Below, in pieces: positions 57,533 through 64,000 of a DNA stretch of 64,000 nucleotides. Below the pieces are notes generated by a model. That model made no database searches and was not told where the DNA came from. It worked only from the letters and a program-made list of their open reading frames with translations. This DNA comes from Afifella sp. IM 167. GTDB lineage: Bacteria; Pseudomonadota; Alphaproteobacteria; Rhizobiales; Afifellaceae. The stretch's first letter is position 1. Every line of letters starts with the position of its first letter. Position numbers and translations under genes: made by a program. The DNA lies in assembly GCF_020144925.1 (NCBI RefSeq), contig NZ_NSLC01000002.1:62001-126000 (forward strand). Direction: 5' to 3'.

Positions 57533-57808
57533 ATGAATAAAGGCGAACTGGCTGCCGCTGTGGCCGATCAGACCAATCTGTCGAAGGCGCAGGCCGGTGA
57601 AGCGGTTGACGCGGTTTTCGACTGCATCACCGATGCGCTGAAGAAGGGCCAGGAAGTGCGCGTTCTCGGGTTTGGAAATTTCTCCATCTCCCAGCGCGCC
57701 GCGAGCACGGGCCGCAATCCGCAGACGGGCGAGAAGATCCAGATCAAGGCTTCCAAGCAGGCCAAGTTCAAGCCCGGCAAGGGCCTGAAAGACGCGGTGA
57801 ACGGCTAG
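57533..57808 (+). CDS. hupB: DNA-binding protein HU
   Basis: HU is a nucleoid protein that bends DNA without strong sequence preference. The 91-residue product has the family core VLGFGNFSISQRAASTGRNP followed by the DNA-contacting arm with QTGEKIQIKASKQAKFKPG. ATG 57533 gives MNKGELAAAV, the usual start; an in-frame ATG directly before it (57530) would add one residue. GAAGGGAG lies upstream at 57518-57525. It follows lon, as in most proteobacteria. Confidence 0.95.
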   Translation: MNKGELAAAVADQTNLSKAQAGEAVDAVFDCITDALKKGQEVRVLGFGNFSISQRAASTGRNPQTGEKIQIKASKQAKFKPGKGLKDAVNG

Positions 57809-57904
57809 CCCGCACCGCCGGACGGGAGGTCGGCCCCCCGGCCTCTCCCGCTCCGCCTGAAGGCGGGGCATTCCTTTTCACCCAGCCCATCAGAGCCCTG
57901 CCGC

Positions 57905-57931
57905 TTGTCAGCGGCGAACCTGCCTTATAGA
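57905..57931 (+). promoter_or_regulatory. Promoter of tRNA-Val
   Basis: TTGTCA (57905-57910) and TATAGA (57926-57931) are 15 bases apart, just upstream of the tRNA. The TATAGA -10 is the same as at tRNA-Leu. Confidence 0.45.
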
Positions 57932-57941
57932 CGGATGAGGC

Positions 57942-58017
57942 GGGCGGTTAGCTCAGTTGGTAGAGCATCTCGTTTACACCGAGAGGGTCGGCAGTTCGAG
58001 CCTGTCACCGCCCACCA
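57942..58017 (+). tRNA. tRNA-Val (anticodon UAC)
   Basis: The 76-base gene has acceptor arms GGGCGGT/ACCGCCC, the D-loop AGCTCAGTTGGTAGAGC, the anticodon arm TCTCG-TTTACAC-CGAGA with anticodon TAC at 57975-57977, and an encoded CCA end. Confidence 0.97.
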
Positions 58018-58118
58018 TGTCTGCCTGGGAGCTTCATGCTGACAGGGGGATTTGGTGCATCCGCCGCGACACGATGAGGCCTATTGCGACGAACTTGTCG
58101 TCGGGCCCCTCGCTTCGC

Positions 58119-58147
58119 TTGACAGGGTCTTCTGGCTGACCTATCTC
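58119..58147 (+). promoter_or_regulatory. Promoter of tRNA-Asp
   Basis: TTGACA (58119-58124) and TATCTC (58142-58147) are 17 bases apart, giving a start near 58154, about 48 bases before the tRNA. It suggests that tRNA-Asp is transcribed apart from tRNA-Val. Confidence 0.6.
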
Positions 58148-58201
58148 GCCGACGCGCCGAGCGCAGTCGGTTTTGCCAGACAGCGCAATCGCGCCACCCG
58201 C

Positions 58202-58278
58202 GGGGGTGTAGCTCAGTTGGTTAGAGTGCCGGCCTGTCACGCCGGAGGTCGCGGGTTCGAGCCCCGTCACTCCCGCCA
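58202..58278 (+). tRNA. tRNA-Asp (anticodon GUC)
   Basis: The 77-base gene has acceptor arms GGGGGTG/CACTCCC with one G-U pair, discriminator G, an encoded CCA, and anticodon arm CCGGC-CTGTCAC-GCCGG with anticodon GTC at 58236-58238. Confidence 0.97.
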
Positions 58279-58307
58279 TTTTCTTCTCGGCCAATCTTGG
58301 TCCGACG

Positions 58308-58333
58308 AGGCCGGTCATTTGACCGGCCTTTTT
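58308..58333 (+). terminator. Terminator of tRNA-Asp
   Basis: A 9-bp stem (AGGCCGGTC and GACCGGCCT) with an ATTT loop is followed by four more T residues. Confidence 0.9.
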
Positions 58334-58552
58334 GCGTTTCGGCCTTCGCGCCCGTTCCGCCAATAGCGCTCGTTTCACCGTCAGCATCTGCTTATTCGCA
58401 CCTTCCTAAGCGCTTCGCCGATGGCCGGGGGCGATAGCGCGGTCCAGTTCATCTTCCGCAGGCGATTCACGCCGGTGCTGAAGAAGGGAAAGGCCAATGC
58501 TGGATATCGACGTCACTGCGTCTGCCGCGACGATTGCAAAGGGGGAACTCCG

Positions 58553-59176
58553 ATGAGCGCTGCCGTGCGAGAAGGGCGTGTGCGCGGCTGGGACCCGCTC
58601 GTGCGCCTTACCCACTGGGGCATCGCTGCGGTCGTCCTCGTCAACGGGCTCCTCGACGAGGGAGGCTCGGCCCTGCATATCTGGCTCGGATACGGCGCCT
58701 TCTCGCTTCTGGCGTTGCGTCTCGTATGGGGCCTCATCGGAACGGAGGAGGCGCGCTTTTCCGCCTTTCCGCCTCGTCCCGCCGCCGCTCTCGGCTACGC
58801 CAGGGAAATGGCGAAGGGCGAGAACAGCGAGCACCGCTCCCACAATCCGCTCGGGGCGCTCATGGTATATGCTCTGTGGGGAACGCTCATCGTCGTCACG
58901 GGAACGGGCATCGCCATGGCGGGCTCTCCGCTGAAGACGCTCGAACCGCGCCAGGAGGTTGCCGCCACATTCGCCGAGCATGATGAGGCGGGCGAGAATC
59001 GCGGCGAGCGTGATGGAGAGGAAGGTGGCGTCCTGAAGGAGGTGCATGAAGTGGCTGCGAATCTTCTCCTTGTCCTGGCTGCCCTGCATGTGGCGGGCGT
59101 TGCCTTCGAGACCCGGCGTTTCGGGACCGGTTTCGTAAGGGGCATGGTCACGGGCACCCGCTCGGACTCTCTTTGA
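58553..59176 (+). CDS. Cytochrome b561-family membrane protein
   Basis: The 207-residue product matches the prokaryotic b561/Ni-hydrogenase b-type cytochrome family. It has RLTHWGIAAVVLVNGLLDEG, HIWLGYGAFSLLALRLVWG, a third hydrophobic span (LMVYALWGTLIVVTGTGIAM), and a fourth (EVHEVAANLLLVLAALHVAG). His residues in spans 1, 2 and 4 are likely haem ligands. A charged loop (about 135-162, rich in Glu/Asp/Arg) precedes span 4. Such proteins pass electrons between membrane and periplasmic partners; the partner is not evident. Its stop overlaps the next start. Confidence 0.85.
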   Translation: MSAAVREGRVRGWDPLVRLTHWGIAAVVLVNGLLDEGGSALHIWLGYGAFSLLALRLVWGLIGTEEARFSAFPPRPAAALGYAREMAKGENSEHRSHNPLGALMVYALWGTLIVVTGTGIAMAGSPLKTLEPRQEVAATFAEHDEAGENRGERDGEEGGVLKEVHEVAANLLLVLAALHVAGVAFETRRFGTGFVRGMVTGTRSDSL

Positions 59177-59733
59177 TGCAGCATGGGCGGCGAGCGTTTT
59201 TCGGCGCAGGCGATCGTCAGCCGGTCGTCCTGGCCGCGCTTCTCGCCGTCCAGGCTTTTGCGGCGGTGTTCTTCGTCTCCGACGTCATCGCCGATTTCAG
59301 TCTGGGCGGGGCGGGGCTTCACACGATTTTCGAGGCCGCCGTCTCCTTCGCGCTGGTCCTTGGCGTGATCTTCGGAGGTCTGGAGATGCGCCGCGCCATG
59401 GAACGGGCACGGCGCAGCGAGGCGGCCTTTTCCGCCGCCTCCGGCGCACTAGGCGATCTCATACAGAACTATTTTCACGAATGGGCGCTGACGCCAGCCG
59501 AATCGGAGGTGGCGCTGTTCGCCCTGAAAGGTGTCGATCTCGGCGATATCGCCGAGATGCGGGGATCCGCGCCCGGCACCGTGCGGGCGCAGCTCGCGCA
59601 CATCTATGCGAAGGCGGGCGTCTCGGGCCGCGCCCAGCTGGTGTCCCTGTTCATCGAGGACCTGCTCGCCGGGCCGATGCCCGGTCTGGAAGGGCATGCG
59701 CGTTCCAGCAGGGAGCGTGATCGCGCCGGCTGA
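59176..59733 (+). CDS. Membrane-anchored LuxR-type helix-turn-helix regulator
   Basis: The 185-residue product has two membrane spans (about 17-38 and 50-70), a short coiled segment, and a C-terminal LuxR-type helix-turn-helix: LTPAESEVALFALKGVDLGDIAEMRGSAPGTVRAQLAHIYAKAGVSGRAQLV, given here as adjoining parts. It starts on the last base of the cytochrome stop (TGATG), so the pair is translationally coupled. There is no receiver or autoinducer domain. It may sense a membrane or redox state. A named function is not known to me. Confidence 0.8.
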   Translation: MQHGRRAFFGAGDRQPVVLAALLAVQAFAAVFFVSDVIADFSLGGAGLHTIFEAAVSFALVLGVIFGGLEMRRAMERARRSEAAFSAASGALGDLIQNYFHEWALTPAESEVALFALKGVDLGDIAEMRGSAPGTVRAQLAHIYAKAGVSGRAQLVSLFIEDLLAGPMPGLEGHARSSRERDRAG

Positions 59734-59828
59734 AGCAAAAAGTTGGTCTCCGGACCACTTTTGAGCGCGGCATGCCATCCTCTATATCGCGCATGCGCCC
59801 AGGACGGCGCCGAGCCTTCACGGGAACC

Positions 59829-60533
59829 ATGATGCAGTACCGGGAAAGGGAAGGGGCGGAGACCGAGCCGGTGGCATCCCGCATCGGAAACGCCCGCCGC
59901 CGCGTGCGGCTGGCGGGCGAGGCCGCGCTTGTCTATCTCGGCGCGCCGCTCGCCATCCACTACGCCGTCGTCAACTGGCAGATGCGCGTGTTTGCGCTCC
60001 TCGCGCTTGCGCTCCCGTTCCTCCTGCTCGCCCTTTGGCTGGATGGTCGCTTCGATCGGCGTATCCTGCGCCTTGAGGGCACCGCTGGGCGCCTGCGCGC
60101 GGTCGGCGCGACGTTCCTCGTCCTCGCGCCGCTGATTGCCCTGGGCACCTGGCTTGTCCTCCCGCACGCCTTCCTCTCGCTGCCGCGAACCCGGCCGGAG
60201 TTGTGGGCGATGATCGTCTGCTTCTACCCGTTCGTCTCGGCGCTGCCGCAGGAGCTTCTCTACCGGGTGCTCTTCTTCCAGCGCTTCCGGCCCCTGTTCG
60301 GGCCGCACCCGGCGGTCGCGATCGGGGCCAATGCGAGTCTATTCGCCTTCGCCCATGTCATTTTCGGAAGCTGGGTCTCCGTGGCAGGCGCTTTCGGCCT
60401 CGGCCTTTTGCTCGCTTGGCGCTTTGAGCGGGGCAGGGCCTTCTGGCCGATCTGGCTGGAACATGCGCTCTACGGCAACCTTGCCTTCACCGTCGGCCTG
60501 GGGAGGTACTTCTATCTGAGCGCCGGGGGATGA
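59829..60533 (+). CDS. CPBP-family intramembrane protease-like protein
   Basis: The 234-residue product has about six or seven membrane spans and the CAAX-protease/bacteriocin-processing (Abi) motifs: PQELLYRVLFFQRF (motif 1), FAFAHVIFG (motif 2) and EHALYGN near the end. In motif 1 the usual Glu-Glu pair is Gln-Glu. Activity and substrate are unknown. An in-frame ATG at 59772 would add 19 basic residues; ATG 59829 is preferred for GGGAA upstream, with low certainty. Confidence 0.75.
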   Translation: MMQYREREGAETEPVASRIGNARRRVRLAGEAALVYLGAPLAIHYAVVNWQMRVFALLALALPFLLLALWLDGRFDRRILRLEGTAGRLRAVGATFLVLAPLIALGTWLVLPHAFLSLPRTRPELWAMIVCFYPFVSALPQELLYRVLFFQRFRPLFGPHPAVAIGANASLFAFAHVIFGSWVSVAGAFGLGLLLAWRFERGRAFWPIWLEHALYGNLAFTVGLGRYFYLSAGG

Positions 60534-60616
60534 GTGAGGGTTGCGCGCGGACTGGCGTCGGTCTAACTGACCGAAGGCCGAGCGGAACCTCCTTCGGCCG
60601 ATCTCGCTGCAACCCA

Positions 60617-60644
60617 TTGACGCTCCCCCGAGCGCCGATAGATA
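60617..60644 (+). promoter_or_regulatory. Promoter of the nuo operon
   Basis: TTGACG (60617-60622) and TAGATA (60639-60644) are 16 bases apart. The start would be near 60651, about 20 bases before nuoA. Confidence 0.55.
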
Positions 60645-60671
60645 CCGGGTACCGGACGCGCCGGCCTTAGC

Positions 60672-61037
60672 ATGAACGAGCTTCTACTCAGCTACCTGCC
60701 CATCGTCGTATTCATCGCTATCGCGCTGGTCATCGGCCTTGCGCTACTGGTGTCGCCGTTCATCGTCGCCCACAAGGCGCCGGACCCGGAGAAGCTCTCC
60801 GCCTACGAATGCGGCTTCAACGCCTTCGACGATGCCCGCATGAAGTTCGATGTGCGCTTCTATCTGGTTGCCATCCTCTTCATCATCTTCGACCTTGAGG
60901 TGGCGTTCCTGTTTCCGTGGGCGGTGGCGTTTCACTCCATCGGCTGGTTCGGCTTCTGGTCGATGATGCTCTTTCTGGCCGTTCTGACGATCGGCTTCGT
61001 GTACGAATGGAAGAAGGGAGCTCTGGAATGGGATTGA
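60672..61037 (+). CDS. nuoA: NADH-quinone oxidoreductase subunit A
   Basis: NuoA is a small membrane subunit of respiratory complex I. The 121-residue product has three spans and the signature [20 protein letters not shown] with the conserved Cys loop. It is the first gene of the nuo operon, and its end overlaps nuoB. Confidence 0.96.
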   Translation: MNELLLSYLPIVVFIAIALVIGLALLVSPFIVAHKAPDPEKLSAYECGFNAFDDARMKFDVRFYLVAILFIIFDLEVAFLFPWAVAFHSIGWFGFWSMMLFLAVLTIGFVYEWKKGALEWD

Positions 61038-61606
61038 CGGGGACGCCGCCGCGCGTCGACGATTTCCATCCTCGGCCCGACGAACAATATTCCTCCCGTC
61101 CTCCGGCCGACGGCGACGCCTTCTACAGCGAGATCGACAACGAGCTCGCCGACAAGGGTTTTCTGGTCACCTCCACGGACGAGCTGATCAACTGGGCGCG
61201 TACCGGCTCGCTCATGTGGATGACATTCGGGCTCGCTTGCTGCGCCGTGGAGATGATGCAGATGTCGGGTCCGCGCTACGATGCGGAACGCTTCGGCTTC
61301 GCCCCGCGCGCCTCGCCGCGCCAGTCGGACGTGATGATCGTCGCCGGGACGCTGACCAACAAGATGGCGCCCGCCATCCGCAAGGTCTACGACCAGATGC
61401 CCGAGCCGCGCTACGTCATCTCCATGGGCTCCTGCGCCAACGGCGGCGGCTACTACCATTATTCCTACTCCGTCGTGCGCGGTTGCGATCGCGTCATCCC
61501 GGTAGACATTTACGTGCCGGGCTGCCCCCCGACGGCGGAGGCTCTCCTTTATGGCGTGATGCTCTTGCAGAAGAAGATCCGCCGCACCGGCACGATCGAG
61601 CGGTGA
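61028..61606 (+). CDS. nuoB: NADH-quinone oxidoreductase subunit B
   Basis: NuoB carries cluster N2, the last Fe-S centre before quinone. The 192-residue product has the tandem cysteines in [11 protein letters not shown], and further ligands in MGSCANGGG and VPGCPPTAE. The ATG at 61028 overlaps the nuoA stop by 10 bases. Confidence 0.97.
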   Translation: MGLTGTPPRVDDFHPRPDEQYSSRPPADGDAFYSEIDNELADKGFLVTSTDELINWARTGSLMWMTFGLACCAVEMMQMSGPRYDAERFGFAPRASPRQSDVMIVAGTLTNKMAPAIRKVYDQMPEPRYVISMGSCANGGGYYHYSYSVVRGCDRVIPVDIYVPGCPPTAEALLYGVMLLQKKIRRTGTIER

Positions 61607-61615
61607 GAGCGCGAC

Positions 61616-62224
61616 ATGGCTGATACCGAGAGCCTGGAGGACCTCGCCTCCCACATTGCCGGACATCTCGGCGACCGCGTGCAGAATTCCGTCATCGCCT
61701 ATGGCGAGCTGACGATCACGGTCGATCCGGTCGATATCGTCCAGACACTTCGCTTCCTGCGTGACGATGCCAGGCTGCAGTTCGTCTGCATCATCGATGT
61801 CTGCGGCGTCGACTATCCTTCCCGCAGGCGCCGCTTCGACGTCGTCTACCATCTCCTCAGCCCGCGCCAGAACGCGCGCATCCGCGTCAAGGTCGAGGCC
61901 GACGAGAATACGGCGGTGCCGTCGGCGGTGGAGGTGTTCCCGGGCGCGGACTGGTTCGAGCGCGAGGCCTACGACCTTTATGGCATCCTCTTTGCGAACC
62001 ATCCGGACCTGCGCCGTATCCTGACGGATTACGGTTTCAAGGGTCACCCGCTGCGCAAGGACTTTCCGCTGACCGGCTATGTCGAGGTCCGCTACGACAA
62101 CGATCTCGGCCGCGTCGTCTACGAGCCGGTCAAGCTGCAGCAGGAATTCCGCAACTTCGACTTCCTCTCTCCCTGGGAAGGGCCGGAATACAACCTGCCC
62201 GGGGACGAGAAAGCGAGCTCGTGA
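61616..62224 (+). CDS. nuoC: NADH-quinone oxidoreductase subunit C
   Basis: NuoC is a hydrophilic arm subunit. The 202-residue product has the 30-kDa-subunit signature [20 protein letters not shown] and the conserved [19 protein letters not shown]. It is separate from NuoD, unlike the fused NuoCD of E. coli. Confidence 0.97.
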   Translation: MADTESLEDLASHIAGHLGDRVQNSVIAYGELTITVDPVDIVQTLRFLRDDARLQFVCIIDVCGVDYPSRRRRFDVVYHLLSPRQNARIRVKVEADENTAVPSAVEVFPGADWFEREAYDLYGILFANHPDLRRILTDYGFKGHPLRKDFPLTGYVEVRYDNDLGRVVYEPVKLQQEFRNFDFLSPWEGPEYNLPGDEKASS

Positions 62225-62295
62225 GTTGCAAATCGTGAAGAGTGATTGGGTGAGGGGAGCCGGTCCTCGCCGCCCGAACGTGTGGACCGGAGCCG

Positions 62296-63486
62296 ATGTC
62301 CGAAGCTGATATTCGCAACTTCAACGTGAACTTCGGGCCGCAGCATCCTGCGGCGCATGGTGTTTTGCGCCTGGTGCTTGAGCTCGACGGCGAGGTCGTC
62401 AAGCGCGTCGATCCGCATATCGGCCTCCTGCATCGCGGCACCGAGAAGCTGATCGAGCACAAGACCTACCTGCAGGCGGTGCCCTATTTCGACCGGCTCG
62501 ACTACGTCGCGCCGATGAACCAGGAGCACGCCTTCGCGCTGGCGACCGAGCGCCTTCTCGGCATCGAGGCGCCCAAGCGCGGCCAGATCATCCGCGTCCT
62601 CTATTCGGAGATCGGGCGTATCCTTTCCCATCTCCTGCACGTCGTTACGCATGCCCTCGACGTCGGTGCCCTGACCCCGCCGCTCTGGGGCTTTGAGGCC
62701 CGCGAAGTGCTGATGTGCTTCTACGAGCGCGCTTCGGGCGCGCGCATGCACGCGGCCTATTTCCGGCCGGGCGGGGTGCATGAGGATCTGCCGCCGCAGC
62801 TCATCGAGGACATCTACAATTACTGCGATCCGCTCATTCAGGTCTGCGACGACCTCGAGGGGCTTCTGACCGGTAGCCGCATCTTCCAGCAGCGCTGCGT
62901 CGATATCGGCGTCGTGACGCTCGACGAAGCCTGGCGGCGCGGCTTTTCAGGCATCGTCCTCAGAAGCGCCGGCGCCCGCTGGGATCTGCGCAAATCCCAG
63001 CCCTATGACGGCTACGAGACCTATGATTTCGACATTCCGGTCGGCAAGAACGGCGACGTCTACGACCGCTACCTGCTGCACATGGACGAGATGCGCCAGT
63101 CCGTGCGCATCATGAAGCAGTGCTGCGAGAGGCTGAATTCGCCGGAAGGGGCGGGCCCGATCTCGGCGCAGGAAGGCAAGGTCGTGCCGCCGCGCCGCAG
63201 CCAGATGAAGCGCTCGATGGAGGCGCTCATCCACCATTTCAAGCTCTACACCGAGGGCTATCACGTGCCGGCGGGCGAGGTGTACGCGCCGGTCGAGGCG
63301 CCGAAGGGCGAGTTCGGCGTCTATCTCGTCTCCGACGGGACCAACAAGCCGTATCGCTGCAAGATCAGGCCGCCGGGCTTCGTCCATCTCGCCGGTCTCG
63401 ATTCCATTTCGCGGGGCCACATGCTGGCGGACATGTCGTCCGTCCTCGGCTCGATCGATGTCGTTTTTGGAGAGGTGGATCGCTGA
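62296..63486 (+). CDS. nuoD: NADH-quinone oxidoreductase subunit D
   Basis: NuoD forms part of the quinone pocket. The 396-residue product has the 49-kDa-subunit signature [20 protein letters not shown], the [11 protein letters not shown] motif, and a C-terminal DIVFGEVDR-type end (here [11 protein letters not shown]). Its stop overlaps the nuoE start. Confidence 0.97.
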   Translation: MSEADIRNFNVNFGPQHPAAHGVLRLVLELDGEVVKRVDPHIGLLHRGTEKLIEHKTYLQAVPYFDRLDYVAPMNQEHAFALATERLLGIEAPKRGQIIRVLYSEIGRILSHLLHVVTHALDVGALTPPLWGFEAREVLMCFYERASGARMHAAYFRPGGVHEDLPPQLIEDIYNYCDPLIQVCDDLEGLLTGSRIFQQRCVDIGVVTLDEAWRRGFSGIVLRSAGARWDLRKSQPYDGYETYDFDIPVGKNGDVYDRYLLHMDEMRQSVRIMKQCCERLNSPEGAGPISAQEGKVVPPRRSQMKRSMEALIHHFKLYTEGYHVPAGEVYAPVEAPKGEFGVYLVSDGTNKPYRCKIRPPGFVHLAGLDSISRGHMLADMSSVLGSIDVVFGEVDR

Positions 63487-64000
63487 TGGCCGTCCGTCGT
63501 CTCGCTGAAGTTCAGCCCGAGAATTTCGCCTTCAGCCAGGACAACAGCGCCTGGGCCGAGCGCGAGATCGCCAAATACCCGCCCGGCCGGCAGGCCTCGG
63601 CCGTGATCGCGCTGCTGTGGCGGGCGCAGGAGCAGGAAGGCTGGGTGTCGGAGCCCGCGATCGAGACTGTCGCGGACATGCTCGACATGCCGAAGATCCG
63701 GGTGCTGGAGGTCGCGACCTTCTACACGATGTTCCATCTCGCTCCGGTGGGCAGGAAGGCGCATGTGCAGGTCTGCGGCACCACGCCCTGCATGCTGCGC
63801 GGCGCGGAGGATATCAAGAAGGTCTGCCGCAACCGCATTGCGCACGATCCGCACGAGGTTTCCGCGGACGGAGACTTTTCCTGGGAGGAGGTCGAGTGCC
63901 TCGGCGCCTGTGTGAACGCGCCGATGGTGCAGATCTTCTCCGACACCTACGAGGATCTGACGCCGGAGAGTTTTGGGGCGGTGCTGGACGCCTTCGCGCG
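63486..64000 (+). CDS. nuoE: NADH-quinone oxidoreductase subunit E (partial)
   Basis: NuoE binds the [2Fe-2S] cluster N1a in the NADH-dehydrogenase part of complex I. The 171 codons present start [20 protein letters not shown] and include the four Cys ligands in VCGTTPCML and CLGACVNAP. The gene is cut by the window end. The ATG overlaps the nuoD stop. Confidence 0.95.
   Translation, partial: MAVRRLAEVQPENFAFSQDNSAWAEREIAKYPPGRQASAVIALLWRAQEQEGWVSEPAIETVADMLDMPKIRVLEVATFYTMFHLAPVGRKAHVQVCGTTPCMLRGAEDIKKVCRNRIAHDPHEVSADGDFSWEEVECLGACVNAPMVQIFSDTYEDLTPESFGAVLDAFA

Overview
The window is a high-GC chromosomal segment of a phototrophic alphaproteobacterium, most likely in the order Hyphomicrobiales (Rhizobiales). 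Two things support this. First, there is a bacteriochlorophyll photosynthesis gene cluster in the proteobacterial arrangement (bchFNBH, ppaA-ppsR, bchG-orf428/pucC-bchP). Second, the housekeeping order is rhizobial: parE, glnA-glnB, tig-clpP-clpX-lon-hupB-nuoABCDE, and an iscS-sufBCDS-sufT-sufA operon. No phage, transposon, insertion sequence or CRISPR array was seen. The genus cannot be fixed from the sequence alone.

Region 1 (1-11771) is one end of the photosynthesis cluster. bchF-bchN-bchB-bchH run leftward off the window edge. The regulators ppaA (cobalamin-type antirepressor) and ppsR (redox repressor) run rightward, followed by bchG, a PucC-family carrier, bchP and a small membrane protein. 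An alpha/beta-hydrolase-fold gene with a defective catalytic motif sits on the opposite strand between ppsR and bchG. Three PpsR-like boxes of the form TGT-N12-ACG lie in the two divergent promoter regions that flank this set.

Region 2 (11832-31547) is general metabolism and envelope: argC, RNase E (rne) with a long leader, a cell-wall amidase, penicillin-binding protein 1A, prfB with its programmed +1 frameshift, an M23 peptidase, a Bcp peroxiredoxin, a large AsmA/YhdP-like protein, tyrS, anmK and a GGDEF-EAL protein carrying an in-frame 12-bp tandem repeat.

Region 3 (31548-41101) is the SUF iron-sulfur cluster operon behind a promoter with an Irr-type (ICE-like) operator, plus a divergent alpha/beta hydrolase and a convergent RhlE-type helicase.

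Region 4 (41526-49000) holds three tandem Omp25/31-like beta-barrel genes, each with its own terminator, then parE and glnB-glnA with a good sigma-54 promoter.

Region 5 (49102-64000) holds nnr, tRNA-Leu, the proteostasis set tig-clpP-clpX-lon, hupB, tRNA-Val, tRNA-Asp, a cytochrome b561 plus membrane-anchored LuxR-type regulator pair, a CPBP-family protein, and the first five genes of respiratory complex I. nuoE is cut by the window end.
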